Below are positions 50,885 to 62,585 of a DNA stretch of 64,000 nt, piece by piece. Numbering within the stretch: position 1 is the first letter of the stretch; each line of letters starts with the position of its first letter. Below the pieces are notes generated by a model, which ran no database searches, was not told the origin of the DNA, and worked only from the letters and a program-made list of their open reading frames with translations. Position numbers and translations under genes: made by a program. Source of the stretch: Thermococcus alcaliphilus (GTDB lineage: Archaea > Methanobacteriota_B > Thermococci > Thermococcales > Thermococcaceae); contig NZ_JAMXLV010000024.1 of the NCBI RefSeq assembly GCF_024054535.1, forward strand, positions 1 to 64,000, read 5' to 3'.

Positions 50885-52018
50885 TTAAATAAACCTCGAA
50901 CTCTTCACCCTAAGTTCTCCCTTTTCGTAAAGACCGATAAGTATTTCAGCAATTCTTTCGCCAGCCTTTCCATCTCCAAAAGGATTCTTAGCATTTGCCA
51001 TCCTGCTGTAAAACTCTTCATCGTTTAAGAGCTTATCGACATAATAAAGAACCCTATCCTTCTCAAGACCGACTAAAACGTTCCCTCCCGCTTTTATTGT
51101 CTCCGGCCTTTCTGTATTATACCGTAGGGTTAGGCATGGGATGCTAAGGATTATGCTCTCTTCCTGAATCCCACCCGAGTCTGTTAAAACAAACCTAGCA
51201 TTTTTCTGCAGTTTTAAAAAGTCAAGGTATCCCAGAGGTTTTGTTAGAATGACGTGCTCCTTTGCTTCCAGTTTTTCCCACAATCCAAGGGCTTTTAACC
51301 TTTTTTCAGTTCTCGGGTGGACAGGATATACCACAACTATTGGAAGAGAACCGATTATTTCCACGAGTTTTTTAAGGTTCTCCTCGCTGTCGGTGTTCTC
51401 AGCTCTATGAGCTGTTAAAACGGCATATCCCTTTGGTTTTAATCCAAGAGTTTCCAAAATTCTGCTTTTCCTTTCGGCTATCTCCGAGTTTTGGAGAACC
51501 GCATCGACTATTGTATTTCCAACCACGTAAACCCCTTCAATGATGCCCTCTTTCTCAAGATTTTTCTTTGCCTCCTCAGTCGGGGCAAAAAGAACTTCAC
51601 TCGCGTGGTCAGCTAGAATTCTGTTTATCTCCTCAGGCATTGTCCTGTCAAAGCTTCTTAAGCCTGCTTCAACGTGTGCAACGGGAATTTTAAGCTTAAC
51701 ACTCGCCAAAGCTCCAGCTAAGACTGTGTTTGTGTCTCCTTGAACCAAGGTAACATCGGGCTTCTCTTTCATAAGAACTTCTTCTATCTTTATCATTGCC
51801 ATTCCCGTTTGATAAGCTTGGGTTCCAGAACCCACTTCGAGATGGTAATCGATTCTATGTAGCTCGAGCTCTTCTAAGAAAATCTTGCTCATCTCGTAAT
51901 CGTAGTGCTGTCCCGTGTGGACTATTAGCGGCTCAATGCCCCTCCTTTCGAATGCCCTTATCACAGGAGCAAGTTTTATTATTTCCGGCCTTGTACCAAA
52001 GACAAACGCCGGTTTCAA
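50885..52018 (-). CDS. wecB: UDP-N-acetylglucosamine 2-epimerase (non-hydrolysing)
   Basis: 377 residues from a TTG overlapping the wecC stop (TTGA), with GGGAGGGG upstream. FGTRPEIIKLAPVIR, VQGDTNTVLAGALA, HVEAGLRSFDRTMPEE and LTDSGGIQEES are the epimerase signature. Converts UDP-GlcNAc to UDP-ManNAc for surface glycans. Confidence 0.95.
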   Translation of the reverse strand: MKPAFVFGTRPEIIKLAPVIRAFERRGIEPLIVHTGQHYDYEMSKIFLEELELHRIDYHLEVGSGTQAYQTGMAMIKIEEVLMKEKPDVTLVQGDTNTVLAGALASVKLKIPVAHVEAGLRSFDRTMPEEINRILADHASEVLFAPTEEAKKNLEKEGIIEGVYVVGNTIVDAVLQNSEIAERKSRILETLGLKPKGYAVLTAHRAENTDSEENLKKLVEIIGSLPIVVVYPVHPRTEKRLKALGLWEKLEAKEHVILTKPLGYLDFLKLQKNARFVLTDSGGIQEESIILSIPCLTLRYNTERPETIKAGGNVLVGLEKDRVLYYVDKLLNDEEFYSRMANAKNPFGDGKAGERIAEILIGLYEKGELRVKSSRFI

Positions 52019-53301
52019 TACTCGCCCCTCCCGATCCCTTTGAATATAAATCCTTTCGGAGGCTCTTTTACGACATGCCTTCCGTCTATGAGTATTTTGT
52101 TTCTCATAAGGGCTCCAAGGGCTTGCCAGTCTAAACTCTTAAACTCCGAATGGTCTGTTGCTATGACAGCTGCATCTGCTCCCTTTAAAGCCTCCTCAAG
52201 ACTCCCATGAGTTCCCTCAACGTAGGGATCATAGGTTCTCACTTCAGCAACAACCTCCTTTATCTCCTCAATGAACTTAAGAGATGGAGAATTTCTGGTG
52301 TCGTCTGAATTGCCCTTGTAAGACAGCCCCAGTACCACCACTACAGCCTCTTCTGGTGGAAGATTAATCAACTTTAAGGAATCCATAAGAAGGTCCTTTG
52401 CAAAGAGAGGCATGTCTTCATTGATTTCTCTTGCTTTCTTTATCAATCCAAAGTCTTCTTTTGCAGAACTGAGGAGCAAATATGGGTCTTTCGGCAAACA
52501 GTGGCCTCCAACACCAATTCCCGGGATATGGATTTTAACCCTCGGATGAGTGTTGGCCAGCTCTATTGCCTCAAAAACATTGACCCCATACTGGTGAGCG
52601 AGGAAAGCGAATTCGTTAGCCAGAGCTATGTTTACATCCCTAAAAGTGTTCTCCATTAGCTTTACCATTTCGCTTGTGGTTGAGTTTGTTTTAAAAATTT
52701 GACCCTTTACAAATGCCCTATACAAAAGCTCAGCAAGTTCGGAGCTTTCTTCATTTATCCCCCCAATTATTCTGGAGTTGTAAACGAGCTCCTTAAATAT
52801 TCTGCCGGGCATGACCCTCTCAGGAGCATGAGCCATATAGAAGTCCTCCCCAGCTTTGAAGCCCGTCAGATCCTCTATAAGCTTCGCCATCTTTAGAGTC
52901 GTCATAGGGGGAACGGTGCTCTCTATAATCACAAGAGAACCCTTCTTCATAGATTCAGCAGTTGTTCTAACGGCGTTTTCGAGATAGCTCAAGTCTGGAG
53001 TTTTGTCCTCCTTCAAAGGGGTTTGGACGCATATTATGTAGACATCCTTGCCCGCTATCTCCTTTTTATCTGAAGTAGCTCTCAAATTTCCATTTTCAAT
53101 TGCTCTCTTTAGCATCTCTTCTATTTCCGGCTCGATTATGTGGGAATTCCCTGAGTTTACCTTTTTCACTACTTCTTCCCTTATTTCATATCCTATTACT
53201 TTGAACCCAGCATTGGCAAACATAATTGCCGTAGGAAGACCGATATAACCCAAACCTATGACAGCGATTTCTGCACTTCTGTCTATTATTTTCTCTCTCA
53301 T
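52015..53301 (-). CDS. wecC: UDP-N-acetyl-D-mannosamine dehydrogenase
   Basis: 428 residues. NAD fold AVIGLGYIGLPTAIMFA, IIESTVPPMTT, active-site Cys in GGHCLPKDPYLL and the C-terminal LGLSYKGNSDDTRNSPS domain. Oxidises UDP-ManNAc to the uronate. Heads the wecC-wecB operon, with GGTGAG before the ATG. Confidence 0.94.
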   Translation of the reverse strand: MREKIIDRSAEIAVIGLGYIGLPTAIMFANAGFKVIGYEIREEVVKKVNSGNSHIIEPEIEEMLKRAIENGNLRATSDKKEIAGKDVYIICVQTPLKEDKTPDLSYLENAVRTTAESMKKGSLVIIESTVPPMTTLKMAKLIEDLTGFKAGEDFYMAHAPERVMPGRIFKELVYNSRIIGGINEESSELAELLYRAFVKGQIFKTNSTTSEMVKLMENTFRDVNIALANEFAFLAHQYGVNVFEAIELANTHPRVKIHIPGIGVGGHCLPKDPYLLLSSAKEDFGLIKKAREINEDMPLFAKDLLMDSLKLINLPPEEAVVVVLGLSYKGNSDDTRNSPSLKFIEEIKEVVAEVRTYDPYVEGTHGSLEEALKGADAAVIATDHSEFKSLDWQALGALMRNKILIDGRHVVKEPPKGFIFKGIGRGEY

Positions 53302-53562
53302 GGATTCTCACCAAGAAGAAAGATTGAGCACCAAAATTTAAGGTTTTTCCACGAAACAATTTCGAGTGGTAATCTCAAAGATTTCCCAGCAAGCTCAAGA
53401 AAATTTTCATAAACTACGTTTATCCTAGCATCTCTACATGATTACTCCAATATAAAACCTTTTCTCATGAACAGAAATCGTAATAAACGATTAACAAAAT
53501 AAAGAGTTTTTGAGTAACTTGAAAAATAAAGGCAGGAAAACCGTTTTACGGAAACCCTTTTA

Positions 53563-53580
53563 ATGGACAAAGCTGTCCAT
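53563..53580. promoter_or_regulatory. ATGGACA/TGTCCAT inverted repeat before the DUF354 gene
   Basis: Seven-base arms ATGGACA (53563-53569) and TGTCCAT (53574-53580) around AAGC, 17 bases before the GTG start and after the TATA-like CCTTTTAAT. Operator or leader hairpin candidate. The rest of the 296-base gap 53302-53597 is AT-rich; no gene is seen. Confidence 0.45.
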
Positions 53581-53597
53581 AATAATGGGTGAAATCC

Positions 53598-54686
53598 GTG
53601 AAGATATGGGTAGATATTGTCAATGCACCTCACGCTCACTTCTTCAAGGGTATAATCAGGGAGCTTGAAAAAAGAGGACATGAAGTTTTGGTTACCACAA
53701 GGGAATTTGACGGCCTAACTGGAATCTTGGATATGTTGGGAATAGACTATTACGTTGTAGGAAAGCATGGCGGATCAACCCTTGAGGGAAAGCTTATAGC
53801 AAGTGTTGAGAGACAATACAAACTTGCTAAGCTGATAATTGAAGAAAAACCAGATTTGGCGCTCTATAAAAATTCTCCCGAAGCTCCAAGAGTAGCTTTT
53901 GGATTGGGAATCCCAACAATTGGATTTGCTGACAACGATACCGCCATAGCGGTCAACAAGCTCATGCTGCCCTTCACAAGGAGATTAATATACCCCAAAG
54001 CCATAGACGCTTACGAGCTCATAAAATGCGGGGCAGATGTAAATTCTCTCAAGCCAATAAACGGCATACCAGAGTTGGCCCATGTATATGGCTTTATCCC
54101 TAGTAAAAAGCCCCTAAAAGAATTGGGCATATCTCCACACAGCTACATTGTAATGAGAACCGAGCCCATAAAGGCTAACTACTTTAACGGCGACGCCGAG
54201 AAGAGCGTTCTTGAAAATATAATCCCTCTGCTCCCAGATATCCCCATAGTTTTATTCCCAAGAACAGAAAGTCAAAAGAAGCGCTTTGAACACTTTGAAA
54301 ACGTCATAATTCCAGGGCACGTTACGGACAGCTTGTCCCTCCTCTACTATGCAAAGCTAATGATCGGTGCAGGGGGAACGATGAACAGGGAGGCCTTGGC
54401 TTTAGGAACTCCAACCATTTCAACTTACCCGGGCAAGCTTTTGGCGATCACAAGGTGGCTTATAAGCCTCGGCATTAAGTTCCACTCTACCGATCCGATA
54501 GAAGTTTCTGAGAAGGCCTGGGAACTCATGAGGAAGAATGGAGCCTTTAGAAAGCATATAAGAGGAATAATTGCCTCCATGGAGAACCCAATAGACGTCT
54601 TCCTAAGGGAAATCGAAATCTATGAAGAGTACGGCACCTTCCCTGCTTCGGAAATTTCCACAGAGGAGCTGGTGGACAAAGGATGA
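53598..54686 (+). CDS. DUF354 glycosyltransferase-like protein
   Basis: 362 residues from GTG 53598 after GGGTGA. VDIVNAPHAHFFKGIIRELEKRGHEV is the N-terminal Rossmann start of the DUF354 family; the GAGGTMNREALALGTP loop resembles the donor-binding site of GT-B epimerases and transferases. Probably acts in surface polysaccharide or N-glycan assembly with the neighbouring wec genes. Confidence 0.82.
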   Translation: MKIWVDIVNAPHAHFFKGIIRELEKRGHEVLVTTREFDGLTGILDMLGIDYYVVGKHGGSTLEGKLIASVERQYKLAKLIIEEKPDLALYKNSPEAPRVAFGLGIPTIGFADNDTAIAVNKLMLPFTRRLIYPKAIDAYELIKCGADVNSLKPINGIPELAHVYGFIPSKKPLKELGISPHSYIVMRTEPIKANYFNGDAEKSVLENIIPLLPDIPIVLFPRTESQKKRFEHFENVIIPGHVTDSLSLLYYAKLMIGAGGTMNREALALGTPTISTYPGKLLAITRWLISLGIKFHSTDPIEVSEKAWELMRKNGAFRKHIRGIIASMENPIDVFLREIEIYEEYGTFPASEISTEELVDKG

Positions 54687-56551
54687 GAACCAAGGTTATC
54701 GGGATTATTATTTTTCTCCTGCTCTTCTACGCTTTTCCAACCAAAGCTTTTGAATACTACATCCATGGGGTTGGGAAGATAATTGACAATCCCCAAGCTG
54801 TTTCTCTGAATATCCAAGAGATTCCCGTAACCTACGTTGTAGGCCCTGACCCAGAGGGGTACCTTTACGGAGTCGAGTACAAAAAGCTGAGGCACGAGAG
54901 GAGAAAAATCCTAAAAAGCAGGGATGGAATAACGTGGGAGCCTATATTTGAGCATAGGACAGAGATCAAATCTCTCTATCTCTGGAAAGGAATTCTCTTC
55001 TTTTCAGACGCTAACGGGAGTGTATTCATGAAGAACGGAGAAGAATTCGAAGAGGTCTTAAGATTAGACAAAGGCAAGTATGCAATATGGTGGTCGTGGG
55101 CAGGAAACGAGGAATTTTTGCTTATAGGGGAATACGGGGCCAAATCCAACAGCGCAAAGGTTTACAGGAGTTTCGATGGTAAGCATTTTGAGGTTTTCTT
55201 CGACATAAAAGATCACTACAATGTGAAAGACAACGGATGCCACATTCATCTTGTAAGCATAGATCCTTACGATGGCACTGTCTACATAGGCGTTGGGGAC
55301 AATCCACCTTATAGAGGCTTGTATATATACAAAAACGGAAGGTGGGTGTTTAGAAACACCAATAACCACATACTAAACACCATAGTGAACAGCGGGCCTT
55401 TGGCAGCAACTTATGATGAAAAAAGAGTCCTCTTTTACAGCGATAATTTTCCCCAGATAGTTGAGTACAATAAAGAAAAAGACGAGCTTAAGCCTCTCGC
55501 AACTTGGTTTGGAGAGTATTATAATGATGAGATGAAGTTCTACGATGCCCTAAAGGATCCAAAAACCGGAGTCCACTATGCTGTAAGTGTAGATTACAAG
55601 AAAAGAGGGCTCCACTATCTCTGGATTTCTCTCGACGGTGTAACGTGGAGGAGAATTGGCGGTGGAGCGATAAACGGCACTCACGTTTTGTATCCCCTCC
55701 ATATAGCTGGAGAGTACCTCTACATGAACAACCTGCGGATGAGACTCTTTACGCGTGAGGAAGCCCTGAAGTTGATATATAATGAGACCAAACCGCCAAT
55801 ATCGCTAACACTCCTTGAGGATCGCCCCATAGTGATTTACCTGAAGAACGAGAAGCCGCTTGAAGTTACAGTAAAGGGGAAAAAGTTCAGAAATTATCTC
55901 TCCCCTAACTTAGCTTGGACTCCAGTAAACGGAACTTTGAAAAAACAAGAAGAATCTTTAATATTCACCACATTAAGTTCCTCTGCACTTCTTAAACTCA
56001 AACTTCCCCTAGAAAAAGGGTGGTATACCTTAGGTCTATGCATGAAAAGCTCCCGTTCGTGGAATGAGATCGCTCCCGCTTGTGTAGCAGTTGGAACAAA
56101 AGAAAGAATCTATGGAGGTCTAGCCCAAGTAAGCACTGAATTGAGACCTTTTTACTACGTATTCAACATGCCAGAAGAGGGTATAGCGGAGATTGCAATA
56201 GAGTTTAACGGTAGCGCAGTTTACCAGATTGGGTGCCTCTTCCTATCAAACGATTTGAGCATATCAAAGCCAAACGGTGAATTCCTGAAAGGAGAGAGCT
56301 ACTCAAAGAACGTGACGTTAAGGATAGATGGGAAGATCTATCACATAGGTGACCTTAGACCAGGAGAAAAAAGAACCATCCGTGTAGAAAAGCTTCAAAC
56401 TCTGGAACTCCTCTCCGGAGGAGCTGTTGATTTGCTCATAACAGAAACTCCAGAAGGAGAAAAAGAAAACCCCAAGAGTACTCCCTTGCCCGTCTTAGCA
56501 ATAGTTGCATTTCTTGCTTTTGCATATCTACTTAAACGCCTGAAGCAATAG
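54683..56551 (+). CDS. secreted beta-propeller protein with C-terminal anchor
   Basis: 622 residues. Signal peptide (1-22), then repeats with Asp-box-like S-x-DG-x-x-W/F motifs (SRDGITWEP, SFDGKHFEV, SLDGVTWRR), which indicate a sialidase-type beta propeller (about 50-365). Two beta-sandwich regions follow (about 380-590) and a C-terminal helix with basic end (PVLAIVAFLAFAYLLKR) anchors it. No catalytic residues are recognised. ATGA overlap with the DUF354 gene couples their translation, so it may be its glycan-related partner. Confidence 0.75.
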   Translation: MRTKVIGIIIFLLLFYAFPTKAFEYYIHGVGKIIDNPQAVSLNIQEIPVTYVVGPDPEGYLYGVEYKKLRHERRKILKSRDGITWEPIFEHRTEIKSLYLWKGILFFSDANGSVFMKNGEEFEEVLRLDKGKYAIWWSWAGNEEFLLIGEYGAKSNSAKVYRSFDGKHFEVFFDIKDHYNVKDNGCHIHLVSIDPYDGTVYIGVGDNPPYRGLYIYKNGRWVFRNTNNHILNTIVNSGPLAATYDEKRVLFYSDNFPQIVEYNKEKDELKPLATWFGEYYNDEMKFYDALKDPKTGVHYAVSVDYKKRGLHYLWISLDGVTWRRIGGGAINGTHVLYPLHIAGEYLYMNNLRMRLFTREEALKLIYNETKPPISLTLLEDRPIVIYLKNEKPLEVTVKGKKFRNYLSPNLAWTPVNGTLKKQEESLIFTTLSSSALLKLKLPLEKGWYTLGLCMKSSRSWNEIAPACVAVGTKERIYGGLAQVSTELRPFYYVFNMPEEGIAEIAIEFNGSAVYQIGCLFLSNDLSISKPNGEFLKGESYSKNVTLRIDGKIYHIGDLRPGEKRTIRVEKLQTLELLSGGAVDLLITETPEGEKENPKSTPLPVLAIVAFLAFAYLLKRLKQ

Positions 56552-57089
56552 CCGGAGTAATGTAAGCCTCAACAAAAGCCGCCGCTAGAAGCATTATAAG
56601 CGCTAATGCAAGCATTCTCATAGCCCTCTTAAATCCCTTTAAAAACCTCTCTCCAACGGTTTCTTCTCCGTTGATTATCTCAAGATACCACTCCACTCCC
56701 CCCATCCCGGCAACTGCAAAAGCCGGAATCTCTATCACCCCATGGGGAATAATAGCGAGAAGAATCTTTGCCAAGCTTTCTCCCTGCGCATTGAAGTACT
56801 GAATAACTATCCCCACTATAAAGCCGTTAAAGAACAATATTCCTGCAGGAACTATACCAAAAAGGACTCCACCAAGGGCACATATTACCGCAACCCTTGA
56901 GTTGTTGAGGAATATAAAGCTGAAAAGGCTGAACTTGTCAGTATTTTCTCCTATAGTCCCGCCAAAAAACTGCCTGAGGTTTGAGAATAGGTTCTCCGCA
57001 GAATTTGGACTTAAGAAGGAAAACACCATGCCAAAGAGAACCCCAGCCAGGAAAATTCCAAGAAATGCATAAAAGATTTTAGTCCTCAT
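56532..57089 (-). CDS. SpoIIM/DUF95-family membrane protein
   Basis: 185 residues from the ATG at 57089 (GGTGAAA upstream), overlapping the end of the upstream gene. Five to six helices with FIFLNNSRVAVICALGGVLFG and IPHGVIEIPAFAVAG, typical of the stage II sporulation M family found widely in non-sporulating archaea. Function in archaea unknown. 3' end overlaps the convergent propeller gene by 20 bases. Confidence 0.88.
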   Translation of the reverse strand: MRTKIFYAFLGIFLAGVLFGMVFSFLSPNSAENLFSNLRQFFGGTIGENTDKFSLFSFIFLNNSRVAVICALGGVLFGIVPAGILFFNGFIVGIVIQYFNAQGESLAKILLAIIPHGVIEIPAFAVAGMGGVEWYLEIINGEETVGERFLKGFKRAMRMLALALIMLLAAAFVEAYITPAIASGV

Positions 57090-57366
57090 TTTCACCACGC
57101 AGAGCGTTTTTGAGGGCAATTTTAAAGTCTTCAACGTTTATGTAAGGCATCTCAATGTCCAGTCTCACTGCGAAGAAGTCCTCTATCTCCTTCTCAAGTT
57201 CCTCAAGCTTTTTTCCTTTTAAAGCACTCTCAAGTTCGCCGATAATTTCTTCAGGATAGATAAAGAAGTCGCCAGTGATCTTTACATCCTTTGCAATGCC
57301 TCTCTCTTCTTCAATCTCAAACCTTATAAGGCCCTTTTTGGCTTTGTGCTCGCCTATCCTCCTCAT
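57079..57366 (-). CDS. lipoate-protein ligase C-terminal domain protein (LplB-like)
   Basis: About 95 residues from ATG 57366 (ATG 57372 possible); a TTTAAA box 20 bases upstream suggests a leaderless message. KGLIRFEIEEERGIAKDVKITGDF and DFFIYPEEIIGELE match the accessory C-terminal domain of lipoate ligases, which archaea encode as a separate subunit. The catalytic partner is not in the window. Confidence 0.72.
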   Translation of the reverse strand: MRRIGEHKAKKGLIRFEIEEERGIAKDVKITGDFFIYPEEIIGELESALKGKKLEELEKEIEDFFAVRLDIEMPYINVEDFKIALKNALRGENED

Positions 57367-57403
57367 GCCCATCACAGACAAATTTAAAGCGGGTAGTTTT
57401 TAA

Positions 57404-59371
<1,968 letters not shown>

Positions 59372-59373
59372 GC

Positions 59374-59386
59374 CTTTTTCTTTTTT
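59374..59386 (+). terminator. T-tract terminator after argS
   Basis: CCTTTTTCTTTTTT begins three bases after the stop codon on the coding strand; archaeal RNA polymerase terminates at such T-runs without a hairpin. Confidence 0.45.
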
Positions 59387-59431
59387 CCACAAACCTAAAA
59401 TATTCCGATGTCTATTTATCTCGGTGGTTCT

Positions 59432-60319
59432 ATGAGAGGAGTAATAGTCCCCCTTGTAACACCTTTCAACGAAGACTATTCAATAGACTTTCAGGCACTG
59501 GAGGAGCACATAACCTACCTCCAAAGAGTCGGAGTCAATGGAATTTTTATCAACGCAACAACCGGCGAATTCACGAGCCTCAATTTTGAGGAAAGAAAGC
59601 TTCTTGCAGAGAAGGGCAGGGAGATCGTTACCTCAACTTTCTATCTGGTGGGAACGGCCTCAACAAACACCTTTGAAGTGGTTGAGCTGACTAAGCATGC
59701 CCAAGATATTGGGGCGGATTATGTGGTTATAGCGCCCCCCTATTACTGTCCTCTCAGTGATGAGGCACTCTTTAACCACTACTCCATAATAGCGGAGAAA
59801 ACGGATATCCCGATAATCCTCTACAACATCCCGAGCTGTGCAAATCCTCTAAGCGTTCCACTCATCAAAAAGCTCGCCACTGAGTACTCAAACATAGCCG
59901 GCATAAAGGAAACCATAGACAGCATAAACCACGTCAGAGATGTCGTATTTGAGGTCAAAGGCGAAAGAAAGGATTTTAAGGTTTTCACAGGCTTAGATCA
60001 GCACTTCCTCAACACGCTTCTCCTTGGAGGCGACGGAGGGATAATGGCATGCGCAAACTTTGCCCCGGAGCTCCATATTGCCCTATACAAAGCCTTTGAA
60101 GATAGGGACTTTGAAAAAGCTATGGAATATGCCAGAAAGCTTGCCAAACTTTCAAAGGTTTACGACCTTGCATCTTCCTTCGGCTCTGCGATAAAGATAG
60201 CAATGGGCATAAGGGGCTTCTCCATAAAACCCATCCTAAGACCACCCTATACAATGGATGGAGAAGAGGTTAAAGGGAAGATAAAAGACCTTCTATCTTC
60301 ACTGAATCTTGTACCTTAA
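59432..60319 (+). CDS. dihydrodipicolinate synthase/N-acetylneuraminate lyase family aldolase
   Basis: 295 residues from the ATG at 59432 after GGTGG. TIM barrel: [31 protein letters not shown] (active-site Tyr), GIKETIDS (Schiff-base Lys) and [11 protein letters not shown]. Class I aldolase of the DapA superfamily; it could be a 2-keto-3-deoxygluconate or similar aldolase. Substrate uncertain. Overlaps the convergent prf1 gene by 21 bases. Confidence 0.87.
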   Translation: MRGVIVPLVTPFNEDYSIDFQALEEHITYLQRVGVNGIFINATTGEFTSLNFEERKLLAEKGREIVTSTFYLVGTASTNTFEVVELTKHAQDIGADYVVIAPPYYCPLSDEALFNHYSIIAEKTDIPIILYNIPSCANPLSVPLIKKLATEYSNIAGIKETIDSINHVRDVVFEVKGERKDFKVFTGLDQHFLNTLLLGGDGGIMACANFAPELHIALYKAFEDRDFEKAMEYARKLAKLSKVYDLASSFGSAIKIAMGIRGFSIKPILRPPYTMDGEEVKGKIKDLLSSLNLVP

Positions 60320-61546
60320 AATTGCTCCAAGTCCACCAAATGCCCTGTAGAACTGCTGTCCATCTTCGGTATCTAGGGAGATCACTTCGACTTCAGCCCC
60401 GCTCTCCTCTGCCATTTTTATTAACTCTTCTGCAACATCCCACTTTTCAAAGCTTATATTTTGGCTTCCACATTTGGGGCATGTTTTAAGGTTCTTCTTG
60501 TAAACCTCGTATTCACTCTCGGTCATGGTCTTGAGCTCTTCCCAGCCGCAGTGGTTGCACTTCGCCCTAACGCGAACTCTATCGTAACCCTCGCTTATCA
60601 AAAGAGTATCAACCGCCCCAAGCTCCAGAGCTTTTCTTACTTCCTTTTCTCCATACGTTATCAAGCCCGTGTCCTTGACCAGGTGTCTGAAGAACTCCTG
60701 CACGAGCTTTCTCTCTCTAATTGCCTCGTGCTCCTTCAGTATGTCGCTCGCCTTTTCAACTAGCTCCCTCAACCCATACTCACCGTGATAGCTTATGTCC
60801 ACTACCCCTATAATCTTCTTCTTGAGCTCGTGGTGGAGGTAGTCGCCTTCAACGAATTCCTCCTTTGTAGGTCCGGGACCGCCAACAATAATACCCTTAA
60901 GCTCGCCCTTTTCAAGGAGGGGCAGAAAAACCTTCGTTGCATGCTCTCCAATCCTCTTCATGAACTCATGAGTCTCTTGCTCTCTAATTCTCTCATATCT
61001 CCTTGCAGACTGACCACCAGCCCTTGTCTTTCCGGGAACGTTGGAGGTAAGCTCCTCAATGACCTCTATCTTCTTCCCTCTCAGAAGGCCTATCGTTGCT
61101 TCGTTCTTTTCAACCGTTATTAAGCCATAGGCATCTTTAACTCGAAGCATCTCCTCAAGAGGCTCCGTAACAAAGGTTTGGTCACATCGATAGAGCCTCA
61201 CGTTTAGCGGTTCCGGTGGGATTATGGCGAAAAGCTGGATATCCGTAACTCCTTCCTGTTCGCTGACGTTTCCCACAAATAAGGCCAAGCCCGTCTCTGG
61301 AGTTTGCTTGTAAAGCTTAAGGTGCTGCATTGCCCTTTCGAGTGCCCCTAAAACATTCTTTCGGGTTGTTTTTGATTTGATGTTTTGTGCCGTGCCGTAC
61401 TCTTCCCTAAGCTGCTGCATAACCTTGTTTATGTCATAGCCCGCAGGGATGTAGAGTGAGACAAGCTCAGTCCCTCGACCTCGAATCTTCTTAAGCTCCT
61501 CTACCTTCTTTTTGAGCTCGTACATTTCAGCAGATTTGTGAGACAT
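60299..61546 (-). CDS. prf1: peptide chain release factor aRF1
   Basis: 415 residues from the ATG at 61546 after GAGGTGAT. NIKS stop-codon recognition motif ([11 protein letters not shown]), GGQ hydrolysis motif ([13 protein letters not shown]), a zinc-binding CNHCGWEEL ... CPKCGSQ and the C-terminal eRF3-binding domain. Terminates translation at all three stop codons. Confidence 0.97.
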   Translation of the reverse strand: MSHKSAEMYELKKKVEELKKIRGRGTELVSLYIPAGYDINKVMQQLREEYGTAQNIKSKTTRKNVLGALERAMQHLKLYKQTPETGLALFVGNVSEQEGVTDIQLFAIIPPEPLNVRLYRCDQTFVTEPLEEMLRVKDAYGLITVEKNEATIGLLRGKKIEVIEELTSNVPGKTRAGGQSARRYERIREQETHEFMKRIGEHATKVFLPLLEKGELKGIIVGGPGPTKEEFVEGDYLHHELKKKIIGVVDISYHGEYGLRELVEKASDILKEHEAIRERKLVQEFFRHLVKDTGLITYGEKEVRKALELGAVDTLLISEGYDRVRVRAKCNHCGWEELKTMTESEYEVYKKNLKTCPKCGSQNISFEKWDVAEELIKMAEESGAEVEVISLDTEDGQQFYRAFGGLGAILRYKIQ

Positions 61547-61623
61547 GAACATCACCTCTAACAACTTATTTTCTCTCTCCCAACCACCTTTAAAAATTCG
61601 ACTTTATAAAGGTTTGGAAAAGG

Positions 61624-61860
61624 CTAAAGGAAGGACAGAAAAGCCAAAAGAAAAACCCCCAAAATTCCACCCACAGCTATTATAAGGAAGTTTATAAGGT
61701 TGAGCTCTATGTGGGTAATTCCAAGATAGTTTAAAATCCCCACCAGGATTAGCCCAATTATAGCGTTTACTGCCATCCATCTAAGCACAGCAAAGGTCAG
61801 CTTGATCACTATAAACGCGGCAATTATTAAGAGTATTATGAATATTAGGACATTAATCAT
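61624..61860 (-). CDS. BofA-like small membrane protein
   Basis: 78 residues, almost entirely hydrophobic, three helices. AVNAIIGLILVGILNYLGI resembles the pro-sigma-K processing inhibitor BofA family, common in archaea without known role. Start overlaps the HEAT protein stop by eight bases. Confidence 0.72.
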   Translation of the reverse strand: MINVLIFIILLIIAAFIVIKLTFAVLRWMAVNAIIGLILVGILNYLGITHIELNLINFLIIAVGGILGVFLLAFLSFL

Positions 61861-62431
61861 TCACATCACCTCCAAGCTCTTTTATAACTTTCTCGGCTAT
61901 CTCTCCAAGGGGCACCCATTTAATGCCTTCCAGGGGCAAAATTACGGTGTCGCTGATGTTTCTGAACTCCTCTATTACCGGAAGGGCTTCTTTCACCTTA
62001 AGCCTTCCGAGCATTAGAATCGCAAAGGCTTTTCTGTTTTTATCTCCCGTCTGGAGGATTTCAAGCAATAGAGAGGTCATTTCATTCTTGAACTTTTCCC
62101 CAACCCATGGGAAGTATCTCAGTATAATCTCAAAGCTCTGCATGGCGTTTTCCTTAACATAAGGATCAGGATCGTTTATGAGCGAAAGCACGGTTATGGG
62201 AAGACCTTCCTCGACATAAGGCATCATAAGCTCTTTATGCCTGACGGTCAGCTCTCCAATGAGGAGAAGCGCATCTCCCCTTATCCCCGGATTTTCCTCG
62301 TTGAGAAGCTCTACTACGGCATCTACATATTTAGGGTCTTTCGCTGCAGAGCGGAGAATCCCCTCAAGATCTCCCTCCGAGAGCATCTTTATGATCTTAT
62401 TCTTTTTTGAGCCGAAGGAGAATAATCCCAT
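61853..62431 (-). CDS. HEAT-repeat protein
   Basis: 192 residues of paired helices: ENPGIRGDALLLIGEL, DPDPYVKENAMQSFEIIL and DKNRKAFAILMLGRLKV are HEAT repeats. A scaffold for protein binding; partner unknown. In an operon with the BofA-like protein. Confidence 0.85.
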   Translation of the reverse strand: MGLFSFGSKKNKIIKMLSEGDLEGILRSAAKDPKYVDAVVELLNEENPGIRGDALLLIGELTVRHKELMMPYVEEGLPITVLSLINDPDPYVKENAMQSFEIILRYFPWVGEKFKNEMTSLLLEILQTGDKNRKAFAILMLGRLKVKEALPVIEEFRNISDTVILPLEGIKWVPLGEIAEKVIKELGGDVND

Positions 62432-62518
62432 AAGTCATCCCTAAACGATTTTATACTTTCAACCTTAAATGGGTTTTGGCTAACCTTTAAAAGGCTCCCG
62501 AGAATTTAAAGTCGGGCA

Positions 62519-62564
62519 ATGAGGAGAGCGAATTGCGCTGAGTGGTGATGACAGCTCAACCCGA
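62519..62564 (+). ncRNA. candidate C/D box guide sRNA
   Basis: ATGAGGA (C, one mismatch, 62519-62525), 12-base spacer, CTGA (D', 62538-62541), three bases, GTGATGA (C', 62545-62551), then CCGA (imperfect D, 62561-62564). The first half has the canonical 12-base guide length; the second half is short (9) and its D box is poor. TTTAAA boxes lie just upstream. It lies in the 5' region of the MazG gene. Confidence 0.33.
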
Positions 62565-62585
62565 GCCGTTAATAGGGGTGAGACC

